NCBI RefSeq assembly: GCF_002844555.1
Contig: NZ_PJNI01000003.1
Location: 214,273 to 278,272 of the forward strand
Length of the DNA: 64,000 nt
Direction of reading: 5' to 3'
From: Brumimicrobium salinarum
GTDB lineage: Bacteria > Bacteroidota > Bacteroidia > Flavobacteriales_D > Crocinitomicaceae
A program made the translations under genes and the position numbers. This document shows positions 54,231 through 62,647 of the stretch, piece after piece; the first letter of the stretch is position 1, and every line of letters starts with the position of its first letter. The notes beneath the pieces are model-generated. The model was given only the letters and a program-made list of their open reading frames with translations. It did not search any database and was not told the origin of the DNA.

Positions 54231-55010
54231 ATGTTTTCCAAGATTTTGTCGATAGTTGTAATTATGTTTTTCTCTCTCATTAGCTTTGGGCAAAAGGAAA
54301 GCATGGCTTTAATAGAAGGTGGGACTTATATTCCTTTATATGGATCGGATTCCATGCCAGTAAATGTTGTAGATTTTAAAATTGATAAATACCCTGTTAC
54401 CAACGCTGAATTCAAGGAGTTTCTTGAAGAAAATCCTAAATGGAGAAAATCTAATGTAATAGCCCTTTTCGCAGATGGAAATTACATGCGACATTTTAAA
54501 AATGATACAGAATTAAAAGAGGGAGAATTACAGAATGCACCCATGACAAACGTATCTTGGTTTGCTGCTAAAAAGTACTGCGAATGTCAAGGAAAACGTT
54601 TGCCTACATTGGATGAATGGGAATATGTAGGGATGGCAAGCGAAAAAAGAGCAGATGCGAGAACAAAAGATGAATACAATAAATTTATCCTGAGTTGGTA
54701 TGAAAAACCAAATTCATACAACCAAGAAATAGGAAGCACATTTAAAAACTATTGGGGTGTTTATGATATGCATGGTCTAGTTTGGGAATGGACACAAGAC
54801 TTTAACTCTGTGTTAATTTCTGGAGAATCGCGAAAAGATGTTGATGGAAGTAATGATCTTTTTTGTGGTGGAGCTGCTGTTGGATCATCAGATTTAATGA
54901 ACTATGCAGCATTTATGAGGTATGCTTTTAGAGGGAGTATCAAAGCGAATTACTCCGTCAGAAATTTAGGATTTAGATGTGCAAAGTCAATAAATAAACC
55001 CAATCAATAA
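54231..55010 (+). CDS. nirV: Formylglycine-generating-enzyme-like protein (NirV-type)
   Basis: 259 aa with signal peptide MFSKILSIVVIMFFSLISFGQ. SUMF1/FGE-sulfatase fold: FKIDKYPVTNAEFKEFLEE, NAPMTNVSWFAAKKYCECQG, KRLPTLDEWEYVGMA, YWGVYDMHGLVWEWTQDF and SVRNLGFRCAKS. The active-site Cys pair of true formylglycine enzymes is not clear, so it is probably a binding or maturation protein. NirV, encoded after nirK in some denitrifiers, belongs to this fold. The position 40 nt after nirK supports that reading. The symbol is by analogy. Confidence 0.75.
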   Translation: MFSKILSIVVIMFFSLISFGQKESMALIEGGTYIPLYGSDSMPVNVVDFKIDKYPVTNAEFKEFLEENPKWRKSNVIALFADGNYMRHFKNDTELKEGELQNAPMTNVSWFAAKKYCECQGKRLPTLDEWEYVGMASEKRADARTKDEYNKFILSWYEKPNSYNQEIGSTFKNYWGVYDMHGLVWEWTQDFNSVLISGESRKDVDGSNDLFCGGAAVGSSDLMNYAAFMRYAFRGSIKANYSVRNLGFRCAKSINKPNQ

Positions 55011-55018
55011 TTAAGAAA

Positions 55019-55657
55019 ATGAAAAGAGAGAGTATATATAGTTTGATTCTTGTTTTATCACTTGGAATATTTTGGAGTTGTAACAACAATGAGGAAACAA
55101 ACACTGAAAAAGAGGAGAATGTAGCCGAACAAGAAACAGTAAAAAAAGACTTTACTGGAGAATTGCCAGAGCTTTCGGTCTATCATTTACCTTCAGATTG
55201 GACCAACCAAAATGGTGAAGAAGTTAAGTTAGAAGACTTTAAAGGTGACATCGTGGTAGCTGTTATGATTTACACAACATGTAAGGCAGCTTGTCCAAGA
55301 TTGGTAGCCGACATACGAAGAATTCACGAAAAAGTAAGCGATAAAGCTAACAAACAGGTGAAATATGTGTTTGTGAGTATTGATCCTGAAACAGATACAC
55401 CCGAACAAATGAAGCAGTTTGCCAAAGACAACGAAATGGACAATGACCAATGGGTTTTCTTACGTGGAAGTATTGAAGACACACGGGAGTTTGCTGCAGT
55501 TTTAGCAGTAAGTTACAAACGTATTTCTCCAATGGACTTCTCGCATTCAAACATCATCAGTGTTTTTGATCAACAAGGAGTTTTAGTGCATCAGAAAGAA
55601 GGTTTAGGGGTTGATGATTCTGCTACTATTGAAGCAATTGAGGAATTAGCGCTGTAA
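55019..55657 (+). CDS. SCO1/SenC-family copper chaperone lipoprotein
   Basis: 212 aa with lipobox WSC (Cys-21) after a short leader. A thioredoxin fold has the copper motif C88-KAA-C92 (TTCKAACPRL), a conserved DPETDTPEQ and the third ligand H176 (DFSHSNIIS). SCO proteins insert copper into the CuA site of cytochrome oxidase or into other cuproenzymes. Lying 8 nt after the NirV-like gene, it may load NirK copper sites or serve nitrous oxide reductase. That is inferred. Confidence 0.9.
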   Translation: MKRESIYSLILVLSLGIFWSCNNNEETNTEKEENVAEQETVKKDFTGELPELSVYHLPSDWTNQNGEEVKLEDFKGDIVVAVMIYTTCKAACPRLVADIRRIHEKVSDKANKQVKYVFVSIDPETDTPEQMKQFAKDNEMDNDQWVFLRGSIEDTREFAAVLAVSYKRISPMDFSHSNIISVFDQQGVLVHQKEGLGVDDSATIEAIEELAL

Positions 55658-55773
55658 AAAGTGATTTATAAAACGCTAACTTTAAGTTTTTGCACCAAAC
55701 AGTCAAACACTTACATTTTGTAATCTTTTTAAGAACTCCATATTTTCAAAATTATTTGTGAGAAAAAAGATAA

Positions 55774-55896
55774 ATGAAACTGAAGAAAAGTTTTGTTAAA
55801 GTGTCTATCTCAATACTGGGAATATTAACAGTTTACCTCCTACTTTTTGTAGAAGTTCATTTGGTCAATGTAATGATGCACCGGCTCGGTCAATAA
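55774..55896 (+). other. Short frame resembling the N-terminus of a membrane protein (possible gene remnant)
   Basis: ATG 55774 opens 40 codons (MKLKKSFVKVSISILGILTV, then YLLLFVEVHL) with a convincing signal-anchor pattern. It runs into the 3' end of the converging nadD and stops. It may be the start of a gene truncated by rearrangement downstream of the nirK cluster, or chance. The surrounding gap 55658-55839 holds nothing else. Confidence 0.3.
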
Positions 55897-56457
55897 ATAA
55901 CGGACATCTTTTTTGTCTTTTATGGCTTGACGAATAAAACTAGAACTCACTTTCATTACTGGAGCATCGTCGCACATAATGATGTTTTTGTGGTTTTGCA
56001 ATTCATTTTCTGGCAAATAACCAATTTGTTCTACCTCTTGTTCTTCTTGAATAGTTAAAACACGTGGGTAAACATACAATTTATGGTTTTCTAAGATATT
56101 TTCGAAGTTTTTCCATTTGTGGAGCGTTCTTAAATTATCTTCTCCCATAATGAGATGGAACTCATTTTTAGGATGTTTATCTTTCAAATAAGCTAAAGTA
56201 TCTGAAGTGTAGGAAGGACGTGGCATTTTAAATTCAATGTCACTTTCTCGTAAGTTCTCATTGTCTTCTATGGCTACCCTAACAATCGCCAAGCGGTGAT
56301 AATCTTCCAGCAGCGATTTCTTCTTTTTTAGTGGATTTTGTGGCGAAACTACCAACCAAACCTCATCTAAATCGGTATAATCTGCCATATAATTGGAAAT
56401 AATTAAATGTCCAATGTGGATAGGGTTAAACGTTCCGAAATATAATCCTACTTTCAT
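55840..56457 (-). CDS. nadD: Nicotinate-nucleotide adenylyltransferase
   Basis: 205 aa, Rossmann-like nucleotidyltransferase. GLYFGTFNPIHIGHLII at the N-terminus holds the (H/T)xGH motif. SDTLAYLKDKHP, LIMGEDNLRTLHKW and the C-terminal SSSFIRQAIKDKKDVRYLL (ISSTxxR-type motif) complete the family pattern. It makes NaAD from nicotinate mononucleotide and ATP. Its ATG overlaps the gmk stop (TAATG). Third gene of yicC-gmk-nadD. Confidence 0.95.
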   Translation of the reverse strand: MKVGLYFGTFNPIHIGHLIISNYMADYTDLDEVWLVVSPQNPLKKKKSLLEDYHRLAIVRVAIEDNENLRESDIEFKMPRPSYTSDTLAYLKDKHPKNEFHLIMGEDNLRTLHKWKNFENILENHKLYVYPRVLTIQEEQEVEQIGYLPENELQNHKNIIMCDDAPVMKVSSSFIRQAIKDKKDVRYLLTEPVHHYIDQMNFYKK

Positions 56458-57038
56458 TACTTTATATATTCTTTTACCAGATTCTCCACTTCCTGAATCG
56501 TCAATTCTAAATCCTTATTGACTACCGAAGTATCAAAATTTTGAAGTTTAGATAACTCCTCCCCTGCTTTCTTCATGCGGGTTTTGATTTTATCTTCTGT
56601 TTCCGTTTTTCTGTCTCGTAAACGTTGCTCCAGCACCTCAATCGACGGTGGCTGAATAAAAATACTCAAAGCATCATCGCCAAAATATTTCTTCAAATTT
56701 ATTCCACCGTAAACATCAACATCAAAGACCACCACTTTGTTCTCCGCCCACAAACGATCAACTTCAGCTTTTAAAGTTCCGTAAAAATGATCCTTGTAAA
56801 CTTCCTCCCACTCTATAAATGCGTTGGCTTCAATTTTTTCTTTAAAACCTTCAATTCCCAAAAAATAGTAATCTTTACCATGAATTTCATTAACTCTGGG
56901 CTCACGAGAACACGCTGAAATAGAAAAAGCCAAATCTTCTCTTCTATCCAATAAAGCACGCACAATTGTAGTCTTCCCAGCTCCAGAAGGTGCCGAAAAA
57001 ATCACACATTTACCGCTTTGTTTTTGACCGTTTTTCAT
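56457..57038 (-). CDS. gmk: Guanylate kinase
   Basis: 193 aa. P-loop FSAPSGAGKTTIVRALL near residues 14-30, then SISACSREPRVNEIHGKDYYF, FIEWEEVYKDHFYGT and FDVDVYGGINLKKYF, which bind GMP and ATP. It phosphorylates GMP to GDP. Usual length. It sits between yicC (7-nt gap) and nadD (1-nt overlap). Confidence 0.96.
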   Translation of the reverse strand: MKNGQKQSGKCVIFSAPSGAGKTTIVRALLDRREDLAFSISACSREPRVNEIHGKDYYFLGIEGFKEKIEANAFIEWEEVYKDHFYGTLKAEVDRLWAENKVVVFDVDVYGGINLKKYFGDDALSIFIQPPSIEVLEQRLRDRKTETEDKIKTRMKKAGEELSKLQNFDTSVVNKDLELTIQEVENLVKEYIK

Positions 57039-57045
57039 TATTCGT

Positions 57046-57912
57046 TTACAGTGTATTTAAAACTTGTTCTTTTATCTTTTCAAGATTATCCTTCATTTCA
57101 ACCACTATTTTCTGTAAGTCGGCATGATAAGCTTTACTTCCCAAAGTATTGATTTCTCTACCAATTTCTTGTCCAATAAATCCAAGTTTTTTTCCCATTG
57201 CACCATCATTTTCCATCGTTGTTCTGAAATAATCCAAATGATGTTGCAAACGAGTCTTTTCCTCAGAAACATCCATTTTTTCGATGTAATAAATCAATTC
57301 TTGTTCGAAACGATTTTCATCAACTTTCTCCTGTAGCTTTTCTAGCCCCTTACGCATGCGTTCACGAATAACATCAATTCGCACCTCCTCAAACTTAGGC
57401 ACTTCCTGTAAAAGTCTTTCTATTTCTCCAATTGAAGTTGTGAAATCAGCAACTAAAGACTTTCCTTCTTCTTGTCTAAATTGGGTAATGTTCTTCAAAG
57501 CTTCTTGAATCAATTTTTCAACCTCTTGCCATTCTTCTTCCGAAACTTCAGACTCTTTAGTTTGAAGTACATCTGGCATACGCATAATTGCGGTAACAAA
57601 GTCAGAAGGCTCCTCTCCAACCTTAACTGCAAGCGTTTTCATTTGCTGATAATAAGCAGAAGCCAACTCTTGATTAATGCTCACTTTTGCATTTCCATCA
57701 ATACTTTCCTCGGTAATCAAACACTCCACTTTTCCGCGTTCAAGCGCCTTACCAATCATCTTTCGAATCGGCAACTCGTAAGATTTATAAGTACCTGGAA
57801 GTTTTAGGTAAACATCTGTCCCTTTACTATTAAGGGCGCGCATTTCTACGGTAATCTTTTTGTTGAAAAAAGTTCCAAACGCCTTACCGTAACCTGTCAT
57901 TGACTGCAACAT
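57046..57912 (-). CDS. yicC: YicC-family endoribonuclease-like protein
   Basis: 288 aa. N-terminal YicC domain starting LQSMTGYGKAFG, with the conserved AVE-like EMRALNSKGTDVYLKLP, and the C-terminal DUF1732 (about 205-288; YIEKMDVSEEKTRLQHHLDYF, GFIGQEIGREINTLGSKA). E. coli YicC is reported as an RNase acting on small RNA. Linked with gmk in many bacteria. A -7 box (TACTTTTG, minus strand, 57935-57928) lies 15 nt before the start. Confidence 0.92.
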   Translation of the reverse strand: MLQSMTGYGKAFGTFFNKKITVEMRALNSKGTDVYLKLPGTYKSYELPIRKMIGKALERGKVECLITEESIDGNAKVSINQELASAYYQQMKTLAVKVGEEPSDFVTAIMRMPDVLQTKESEVSEEEWQEVEKLIQEALKNITQFRQEEGKSLVADFTTSIGEIERLLQEVPKFEEVRIDVIRERMRKGLEKLQEKVDENRFEQELIYYIEKMDVSEEKTRLQHHLDYFRTTMENDGAMGKKLGFIGQEIGREINTLGSKAYHADLQKIVVEMKDNLEKIKEQVLNTL

Positions 57913-58280
57913 AGCTTAATCTTTTGACAAAAGTAGGAATTTGAAGGGAATTAGCGGTGATTTGTAGGGAAATAAAGTTTTTGAGGTGAGGATAGGACAC
58001 AATCTTTAAGCGTTTTTCAAAGTTGTTTATTTGGACATTCCCCAGACGGTTTTTCTCCACTTCGCTTTTAAAAACGTCTGGGTCGGGCTATCCGCTATAT
58101 CTCTGACCCAAACGTCAGAGGATGCCGCTGCTATCCCTAATGCGAGAGATTCACGAGTTCCATTTATAGAAAGTCACGAGTAATCCCTAATGCGAAAGAT
58201 AAAATGCTAATTAAAGTTGTTGATTGAATATATTTCACTATCTTAATTTAGAATTATAAAACACACCTAAATCATCATTT
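57913..58280. repeat. Boundary region with repeat D2 and short direct repeats
   Basis: The region between the core genes and the accessory block. Minus-strand -7 box of yicC at 57935-57928. Repeat D2 at 58033-58143 is the reverse complement of D1 (15321-15424) and has its own stem CCCAGACG / CGTCTGGG. ATCCCTAATGCGA occurs at about 58133 and 58183, and TCACGAGT at about 58151 and 58173. No gene is seen. Confidence 0.7.
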
Positions 58281-59327
58281 ATGAAAAATTTTAAAGCACG
58301 ATTAATCAACCACAAAGACCAGCGTAGAATTGCTGTTGAATTTGAAAACAAGCCCACGTTACGACAAAGATTTAAAAAGCTTCGCGGCGCTAAATGGAGT
58401 GCCTCAAAAAGAGTATGGCACTTGCCCGATAACAAAACTTATCGGAAGCAATTTGGCTTACCCATTTACAACCACAATTTACTTTCGGAAGAAAAGATTA
58501 ATCAGTTAGAATATTTTAATAACTGGCTTACTGCTCAGCGATATTCCGAAAGCACTGAAAATGCTTATTTGAATGTTTTGCGGGTTTTTTTAATGTTTTT
58601 CAATCACAAATCACTCGCTGATATCGAAAACGAAGATATTATTCTTTTCAACAATGATTATATTTTAAAGAAAAAGCTATCCAATTCTTATCAAAACCAA
58701 TTTATAAACGCCATAAAATTATTTTTTAAAACAGTAGAAAATAGAAGGATAGATGTTGAATTGATACAACGACCGAGAAAAGAAAAACGATTGCCAAAAG
58801 TAATCAGCAAAAAGGAAGTAAAGGCAATTCTAGATGCTCCCATCAATCTTAAACACAGAACAATACTCACCTTAATATACGCCTGTGGTCTGCGTAGAGC
58901 AGAAATATTAAGTTTAAAACCAACTGATGTACTTTCAGATCGGAAAGTACTTTATATTGAGCAATCCAAAGGAAAAAAAGACAGAATAGTTTCCATTAGC
59001 GATGATATAATTGAATTGCTACGTGATTATTACAAAGCTTTCAAGCCTAAGACCTGGTTGTTTGAAGGGCAAACCCCAGGAAAACAATACAGTCCTACCA
59101 GCATTCAAGCAGTATTAAAAAAAGCAGTAAAAAAGGCAGGAATAAAGAAACCCGTTACGCTTCATTGGTTGCGCCATAGCTATGCTACCCATTTACACGA
59201 AAGTGGAACTGATATTCGTTTCATTCAAGAACTGCTTGGACATAAGAGTTCTAAAACAACAGAGATCTATACCCACGTTAGTAATAAAAGTATACAAAAC
59301 ATCAGAAGTCCTTATGATGATTTATAA
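58281..59327 (+). CDS. Tyrosine recombinase with extra N-terminal domain
   Basis: 348 aa. Residues 1-60 form a small extra domain (RRIAVEFENKPTLRQRF, LRGAKWSASKRVWHLPD), likely DNA-binding. An SAM-like core-binding domain (about 75-160) and a catalytic domain follow, with R205 (CGLRRAEIL), K232 region (SKGKKDR), H295-xx-R298 (HWLRHSYATH), H321 (LLGHKSS) and Tyr330 (EIYTHVS). All catalytic residues are present. It resembles XerC/D and the recombinases of integrons and IS91-like elements, but lacks the extra ~20-residue insertion of IntI. It stands at the junction of core genes and the cassette-like block, in the same direction as the block's genes. Confidence 0.88.
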   Translation: MKNFKARLINHKDQRRIAVEFENKPTLRQRFKKLRGAKWSASKRVWHLPDNKTYRKQFGLPIYNHNLLSEEKINQLEYFNNWLTAQRYSESTENAYLNVLRVFLMFFNHKSLADIENEDIILFNNDYILKKKLSNSYQNQFINAIKLFFKTVENRRIDVELIQRPRKEKRLPKVISKKEVKAILDAPINLKHRTILTLIYACGLRRAEILSLKPTDVLSDRKVLYIEQSKGKKDRIVSISDDIIELLRDYYKAFKPKTWLFEGQTPGKQYSPTSIQAVLKKAVKKAGIKKPVTLHWLRHSYATHLHESGTDIRFIQELLGHKSSKTTEIYTHVSNKSIQNIRSPYDDL

Positions 59328-59361
59328 AAAACTAATTATATTTACTGAAACAAGAACAATA

Positions 59362-59404
59362 AAACTGTACAATATTTCCATTTTTAGCATATATTGTGCA
59401 GTTT
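59362..59404. terminator. Hairpin after the recombinase gene
   Basis: AAACTGTACAATAT (59362-59375) pairs with ATATTGTGCAGTTT (59391-59404) with one mismatch, 15-nt loop, 35 nt past the recombinase stop. It could end transcription or serve as a folded recombination site. Confidence 0.5.
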
Positions 59405-59422
59405 ATATGTATATATAAACGA

Positions 59423-60121
59423 GTTACCAACAATAAGAGATGATTAAAATACTTGTATTGTTAATATTAGTAATTCTTCCAGGCTTTATCTTAGGTCAGG
59501 GTAAATATTTCTTTGTATTCGTTGATGGAGACACAAATGATACATTAACTAAAGTTTCAATCAAACTCCCAAAAGACTCCAAAGTTGAGGTTTCACAAGA
59601 AGAAAAAGTTTATGCCTTTTCAAAATTTAAAAGAAAACATACTTTTCCTGTGCTGGGCGATAATTATCTAGAAAGGAATCTTAATCAGTTTGATTTCCCA
59701 AAGAAAAATGATACAACAACGATCTTTCTAGTGCCTAATAAAGAAACTATTGAGAATAGATGGAAGCTAATTCAAAAAGATTCAGGGCAACTAAGTAAAA
59801 GTGATACTTTGATTTTTCAAAATCAAACAGAATTTAAGAACTGGTTATATAAAAGAACAGATGTATCCTTTGCGAGTGGTGTTTATTGTGGTTATATTCA
59901 ATTACATATCGAAATGGAAATTCATTTTGAAATTACAGATAATGGGATTCTACAAAATGGAACGCCAAGGTATAAGTATGACACAGAAACGACATGTAAA
60001 TATTTTGAAAGAGACTTGATAAAAACAATTTGGAGATTACCTGTTATAAAAATCAAGAACTATGATAATAATGAATTAGTAATTCCAGTAACTATTAAAG
60101 TTTGAAATTACTGTTGGTAAC
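59423..60121. repeat. 699-bp unit bounded by 14-bp inverted repeats
   Basis: GTTACCAACAATAA (59423-59436) and TTACTGTTGGTAAC (60108-60121) are inverted with one mismatch. They tightly enclose a single gene (59440-60105), leaving 3 bp before its ATG and 2 bp after its stop. This is the layout of a small mobile cassette. I see no direct target duplication. Confidence 0.6.
59440..60105 (+). CDS. Secreted hypothetical protein in an inverted-repeat unit
   Basis: 221 aa with signal peptide MIKILVLLILVILPGFILGQ. The mature protein is mostly beta with no motif I know. YCGYIQLHIEMEIHF and VIKIKNYDNNELVIPVTIKV toward the end recall TonB-C-like or carboxypeptidase-regulatory folds, but weakly. Only two cysteines are seen in the mature part. 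It is unrelated to its neighbours and bounded by inverted repeats, so probably an accessory gene gained by transfer. Confidence 0.65.
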   Translation: MIKILVLLILVILPGFILGQGKYFFVFVDGDTNDTLTKVSIKLPKDSKVEVSQEEKVYAFSKFKRKHTFPVLGDNYLERNLNQFDFPKKNDTTTIFLVPNKETIENRWKLIQKDSGQLSKSDTLIFQNQTEFKNWLYKRTDVSFASGVYCGYIQLHIEMEIHFEITDNGILQNGTPRYKYDTETTCKYFERDLIKTIWRLPVIKIKNYDNNELVIPVTIKV

Positions 60122-60131
60122 ATCAAATAAT

Positions 60132-60169
60132 CACAAGCGGCGAACGTTCATACGTGGTAGCCGCATGTG
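60132..60169. other. Hairpin at the left end of the IS91-like element
   Basis: CACAAGCGGC (60132-60141) pairs with GCCGCATGTG (60160-60169), 9 of 10 matches. The loop side holds the palindrome GAACGTTC (60142-60149), which recurs at the right end (62305-62312). GAAC is the usual IS91 target word. Confidence 0.5.
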
Positions 60170-60275
60170 CCTATTTGAAAAACGTTGAACTAAACCGATT
60201 TGAAAATCGGTAATTTCCCATACTCACCTCATTGACATAAATTTATGGAAGTATTAATCCATAAAATTTATCAAA

Positions 60276-61127
60276 ATGGGAAAGCAATTTTCAAAAGACA
60301 TCGAAAAACTCCAACTCGAATTGGAGTACAGAAACTACAGTTCAAGTAGTGTTAAAAGTTATTGCACGACAATGTCAGCAATGGAAAAGCGTTTAAATAA
60401 AGCGCTTTCTTCGATCACTACAGAGGAGTTTAAAGTCTATCTCCATGACTTAATTTTTAACCAAAAACGGTCAACTTCATTTATCAATCAGCACATCAGT
60501 GCTTTTAAAATCTTCTATTCAGATATTTTAAAAAATGATTGGGAAAGAATTAAAATTAAACGACCTAAAAAAGTTCAAAAGCTTCCTGTGGTTTTATCAA
60601 TGGACGAAGTCGAACGTCTTATTTCTGTAATCATTAATATTAAGCATAGAGCCATGGTAATGTTACTTTACTCGGCTGGCCTGAGAAGATCTGAACTTCT
60701 TCAAATTAAGCCTTCTGATATTGATTCAGAAAATATGAAAATACATGTTAGACAGGGAAAAGGAAAGAAAGATCGATTTACTATTTTATCTCCGAAATGT
60801 CTTGACTTATTGAGGTTGCACTACAAACTAAATCAACCTAAAACCTACCTTTTTGAACCTCAAGGAAACCAAGGAAGTACAATAGCCCCTACTTCTTTAG
60901 CAAATATTCTAAAGAAAAATGCTCTGAAAGCCAATATTAAAAAGGAAGTATCACCCCATACGCTACGACACTCTTTTGCCACTCACATGCTAGAGCAAGG
61001 TGTGAATATTAAACTCATCCAACGGTTTTTAGGGCACACTACACTAAAAACAACCTCAGTTTATTTGCATCTAACAAATATCGACCTTACAAAAGTGAAG
61101 TCACCATTAGAAAATATGAATGTTTAA
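60276..61127 (+). CDS. IS91-associated tyrosine recombinase
   Basis: 283 aa. SAM-like core-binding domain (about 5-95), then catalytic domain with R137 (AGLRRSELL), GKGKKDR (161-167), H228-xx-R231 (PHTLRHSFATHML), H254 (FLGHTTLKTT) and Tyr263 (SVYLHLT). The end KVKSPLENM is typical of recombinases paired with IS91-like transposases. It is about 35% shorter in front than the 348-aa recombinase upstream, lacking that protein's first domain. The transposase start follows 10 nt after its stop. Confidence 0.88.
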   Translation: MGKQFSKDIEKLQLELEYRNYSSSSVKSYCTTMSAMEKRLNKALSSITTEEFKVYLHDLIFNQKRSTSFINQHISAFKIFYSDILKNDWERIKIKRPKKVQKLPVVLSMDEVERLISVIINIKHRAMVMLLYSAGLRRSELLQIKPSDIDSENMKIHVRQGKGKKDRFTILSPKCLDLLRLHYKLNQPKTYLFEPQGNQGSTIAPTSLANILKKNALKANIKKEVSPHTLRHSFATHMLEQGVNIKLIQRFLGHTTLKTTSVYLHLTNIDLTKVKSPLENMNV

Positions 61128-61137
61128 AATCTTAGCT

Positions 61138-62288
61138 ATGGAAAATAAAAGACAAACAATCGAACTTTCTGACATTTTTGAGAAGAATAAAGAGCTATTT
61201 CTTTCTTCACCGAAATTGGTAAGCACCCAAAGAAAAGCCTTTAGAGATATTCTAAGTTGTAGGACAGAAAAACTAGGTGGACATGTGAGAGAGTGTAATA
61301 ACTGTGAAACAAAAGAACAAGCCTACAACTCATGCAGAAATAGGCATTGTCCAAAATGTCAGTTTACAAAAAAGGCTAAATGGGTAGATAAACTAGCTTC
61401 AAATCTTCCTCCAGTAAAGTATTTTCATCTTGTGTTCACTGTTCCAGATAGCCTAAATACTTTGTTTTATCTTAATCAAAGAGATGCTTATGATTTACTT
61501 TTTAAGGCTGCCAATGAAACAATAATGCAAACTGCCGAAAACATCAAGTATCTTGGAGCAAAAGCAGGAGGTGTTGCAATACTCCATACTTGGGGGCAAA
61601 CATTAGTTTACCATCCACATATTCACATGATCGTTCCAGGGGCGGACTTTCTGAAGATGGTAGAGAATGGATACCTGCTCACAAAAAGTTTTTTCTCCCT
61701 GTTAAAGTTTTAAGTGCCATTTTTAGAGGTATTCTTTTTAAACTCTTCGAGAAAGCCATTCAAAAAGGTGAGATTAAATTAACCAATGACCTAAAAGATG
61801 TAGAAACATTGAAAGGAATATGGTACAAGAAAAAATGGGTAGTTTATGCCAAAAAACCTTTTGCAAAGCCTGACAATTTGATTAATTATTTAGGCAATTA
61901 CACACACAGGGTGGCGATCTCTAATCAACGTATTTTAAAGCACACTGATGGCAAAGTTATCTTTGGTTATAAGGATTATAAAAATGCTGGTTTAAGAAAA
62001 ACAATGTCTCTTCCAGAAGAAGAGTTTATTAGGCGTTTTCTACAGCATATTCTTCCATCAGGTTTTAGAAAAATACGCTACTTCGGGTTTATGTCCTTGC
62101 GGTTCTTAAAAGAGAATTTAGATAAATGTGTTGAAATATTAAACAAAGCGGTGTTTCTTCCTATGTTGGAAGGCTTAAACGCATTAGAAGTTGTCAGTTT
62201 TACTCTCAATAAGGACATGACTGCATGCAAAAAATGCAAAAAAGGAAGAATGAGGGCAAAACACAAAATCATTGCCTCACCTACATGA
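61138..62288 (+). pseudogene. IS91-family transposase, frameshifted
   Basis: The first frame runs from ATG 61138 to 61713. It has the zinc-binding domain (CNNCETKEQAYNSCRNRHC-PKC) and the start of the HUH nuclease (ILHTWGQTLVYHPHIHMIVPG). Right after IVPG the frame is wrong. The frame ending at 62288 continues correctly as GGLSEDGREWIPAHKKFFLP, then YLGNYTHRVAISNQR with the catalytic Tyr, and a C-terminal CKKCKKGRM. The shift is -1 at CCAGGGGCGGA (GGGG at 61639-61642): one missing G. Either a true inactivating deletion or a homopolymer sequencing error. Confidence 0.85.
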
Positions 62289-62312
62289 GGCACTTGATTT
62301 CATTGAACGTTC

Positions 62313-62508
62313 TTTTACTTATTGTAATGATCTACAAACGCTAAAAAAAGTGTAATGGGATAAATATGTCTTGTTACAAATGAATTTATATGAAGAACTT
62401 TTTATTACAAATCGAAATCATATTATTCCTTCATTTTACCACTCCAAAAATGAAGAAAATATCCATCCAAATTAAATCGGCACTATAGTTTACCCATAGC
62501 GCGGCATA
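62313..62508. other. Remnant between IS91-like element and attC-like site 1
   Basis: No substantial gene. A 31-codon frame (MNLYEELFITNRNHIIPSFY...) from about 62388 could be a fragment of a cassette gene cut by the insertion. Otherwise nothing is recognised. Confidence 0.35.
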
Positions 62509-62635
62509 GTCCAACTCCGTTTTATCAGCTATTTTCTACTCGTCAATTAATCGACTGATGGGTTGACAATTAATTTTTTACGACTATCTTTAGCTATTGA
62601 AAGAAAACAACTGATAAAACGCTATTAAGTTAGCA
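62509..62635 (+). other. attC-like site 1
   Basis: GTCCAAC (62509-62515) fits the R'' core RYYYAAC and GTTAGCA (62629-62635) resembles R' GTTRRRY. Just inside them CGTTTTATCAG (62518-62528) and CTGATAAAACG (62611-62621) pair perfectly over 11 bp. The arms enclose about 80 nt, giving the hairpin with paired core boxes expected of an integron attC, 127 bp long. Confidence 0.55.
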
Positions 62636-62647
62636 GCAATTTGAACA

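Larger units (their letters stand above)
60146..62308 (+). mobile_element. IS91-like element with tyrosine recombinase and frameshifted transposase
   Basis: A 283-aa tyrosine recombinase gene is followed by an IS91-type Zn/HUH transposase, a pairing known for IS91-like elements of Bacteroidota. GAACGTTC occurs at both ends (60142-60149 and 62305-62312), fitting insertion next to GAAC. A hairpin ACCGATT-TGAA-AATCGGT lies at 60194-60211. The ends are given to within several bases, since IS91 elements have no terminal inverted repeats. Confidence 0.65.

Noticed and set aside
58281..59327. Calling the 348-aa recombinase IntI
   Set aside because: The IntI-specific insertion between the Lys and HxxR motifs is absent. 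Only a general tyrosine recombinase call is supported.
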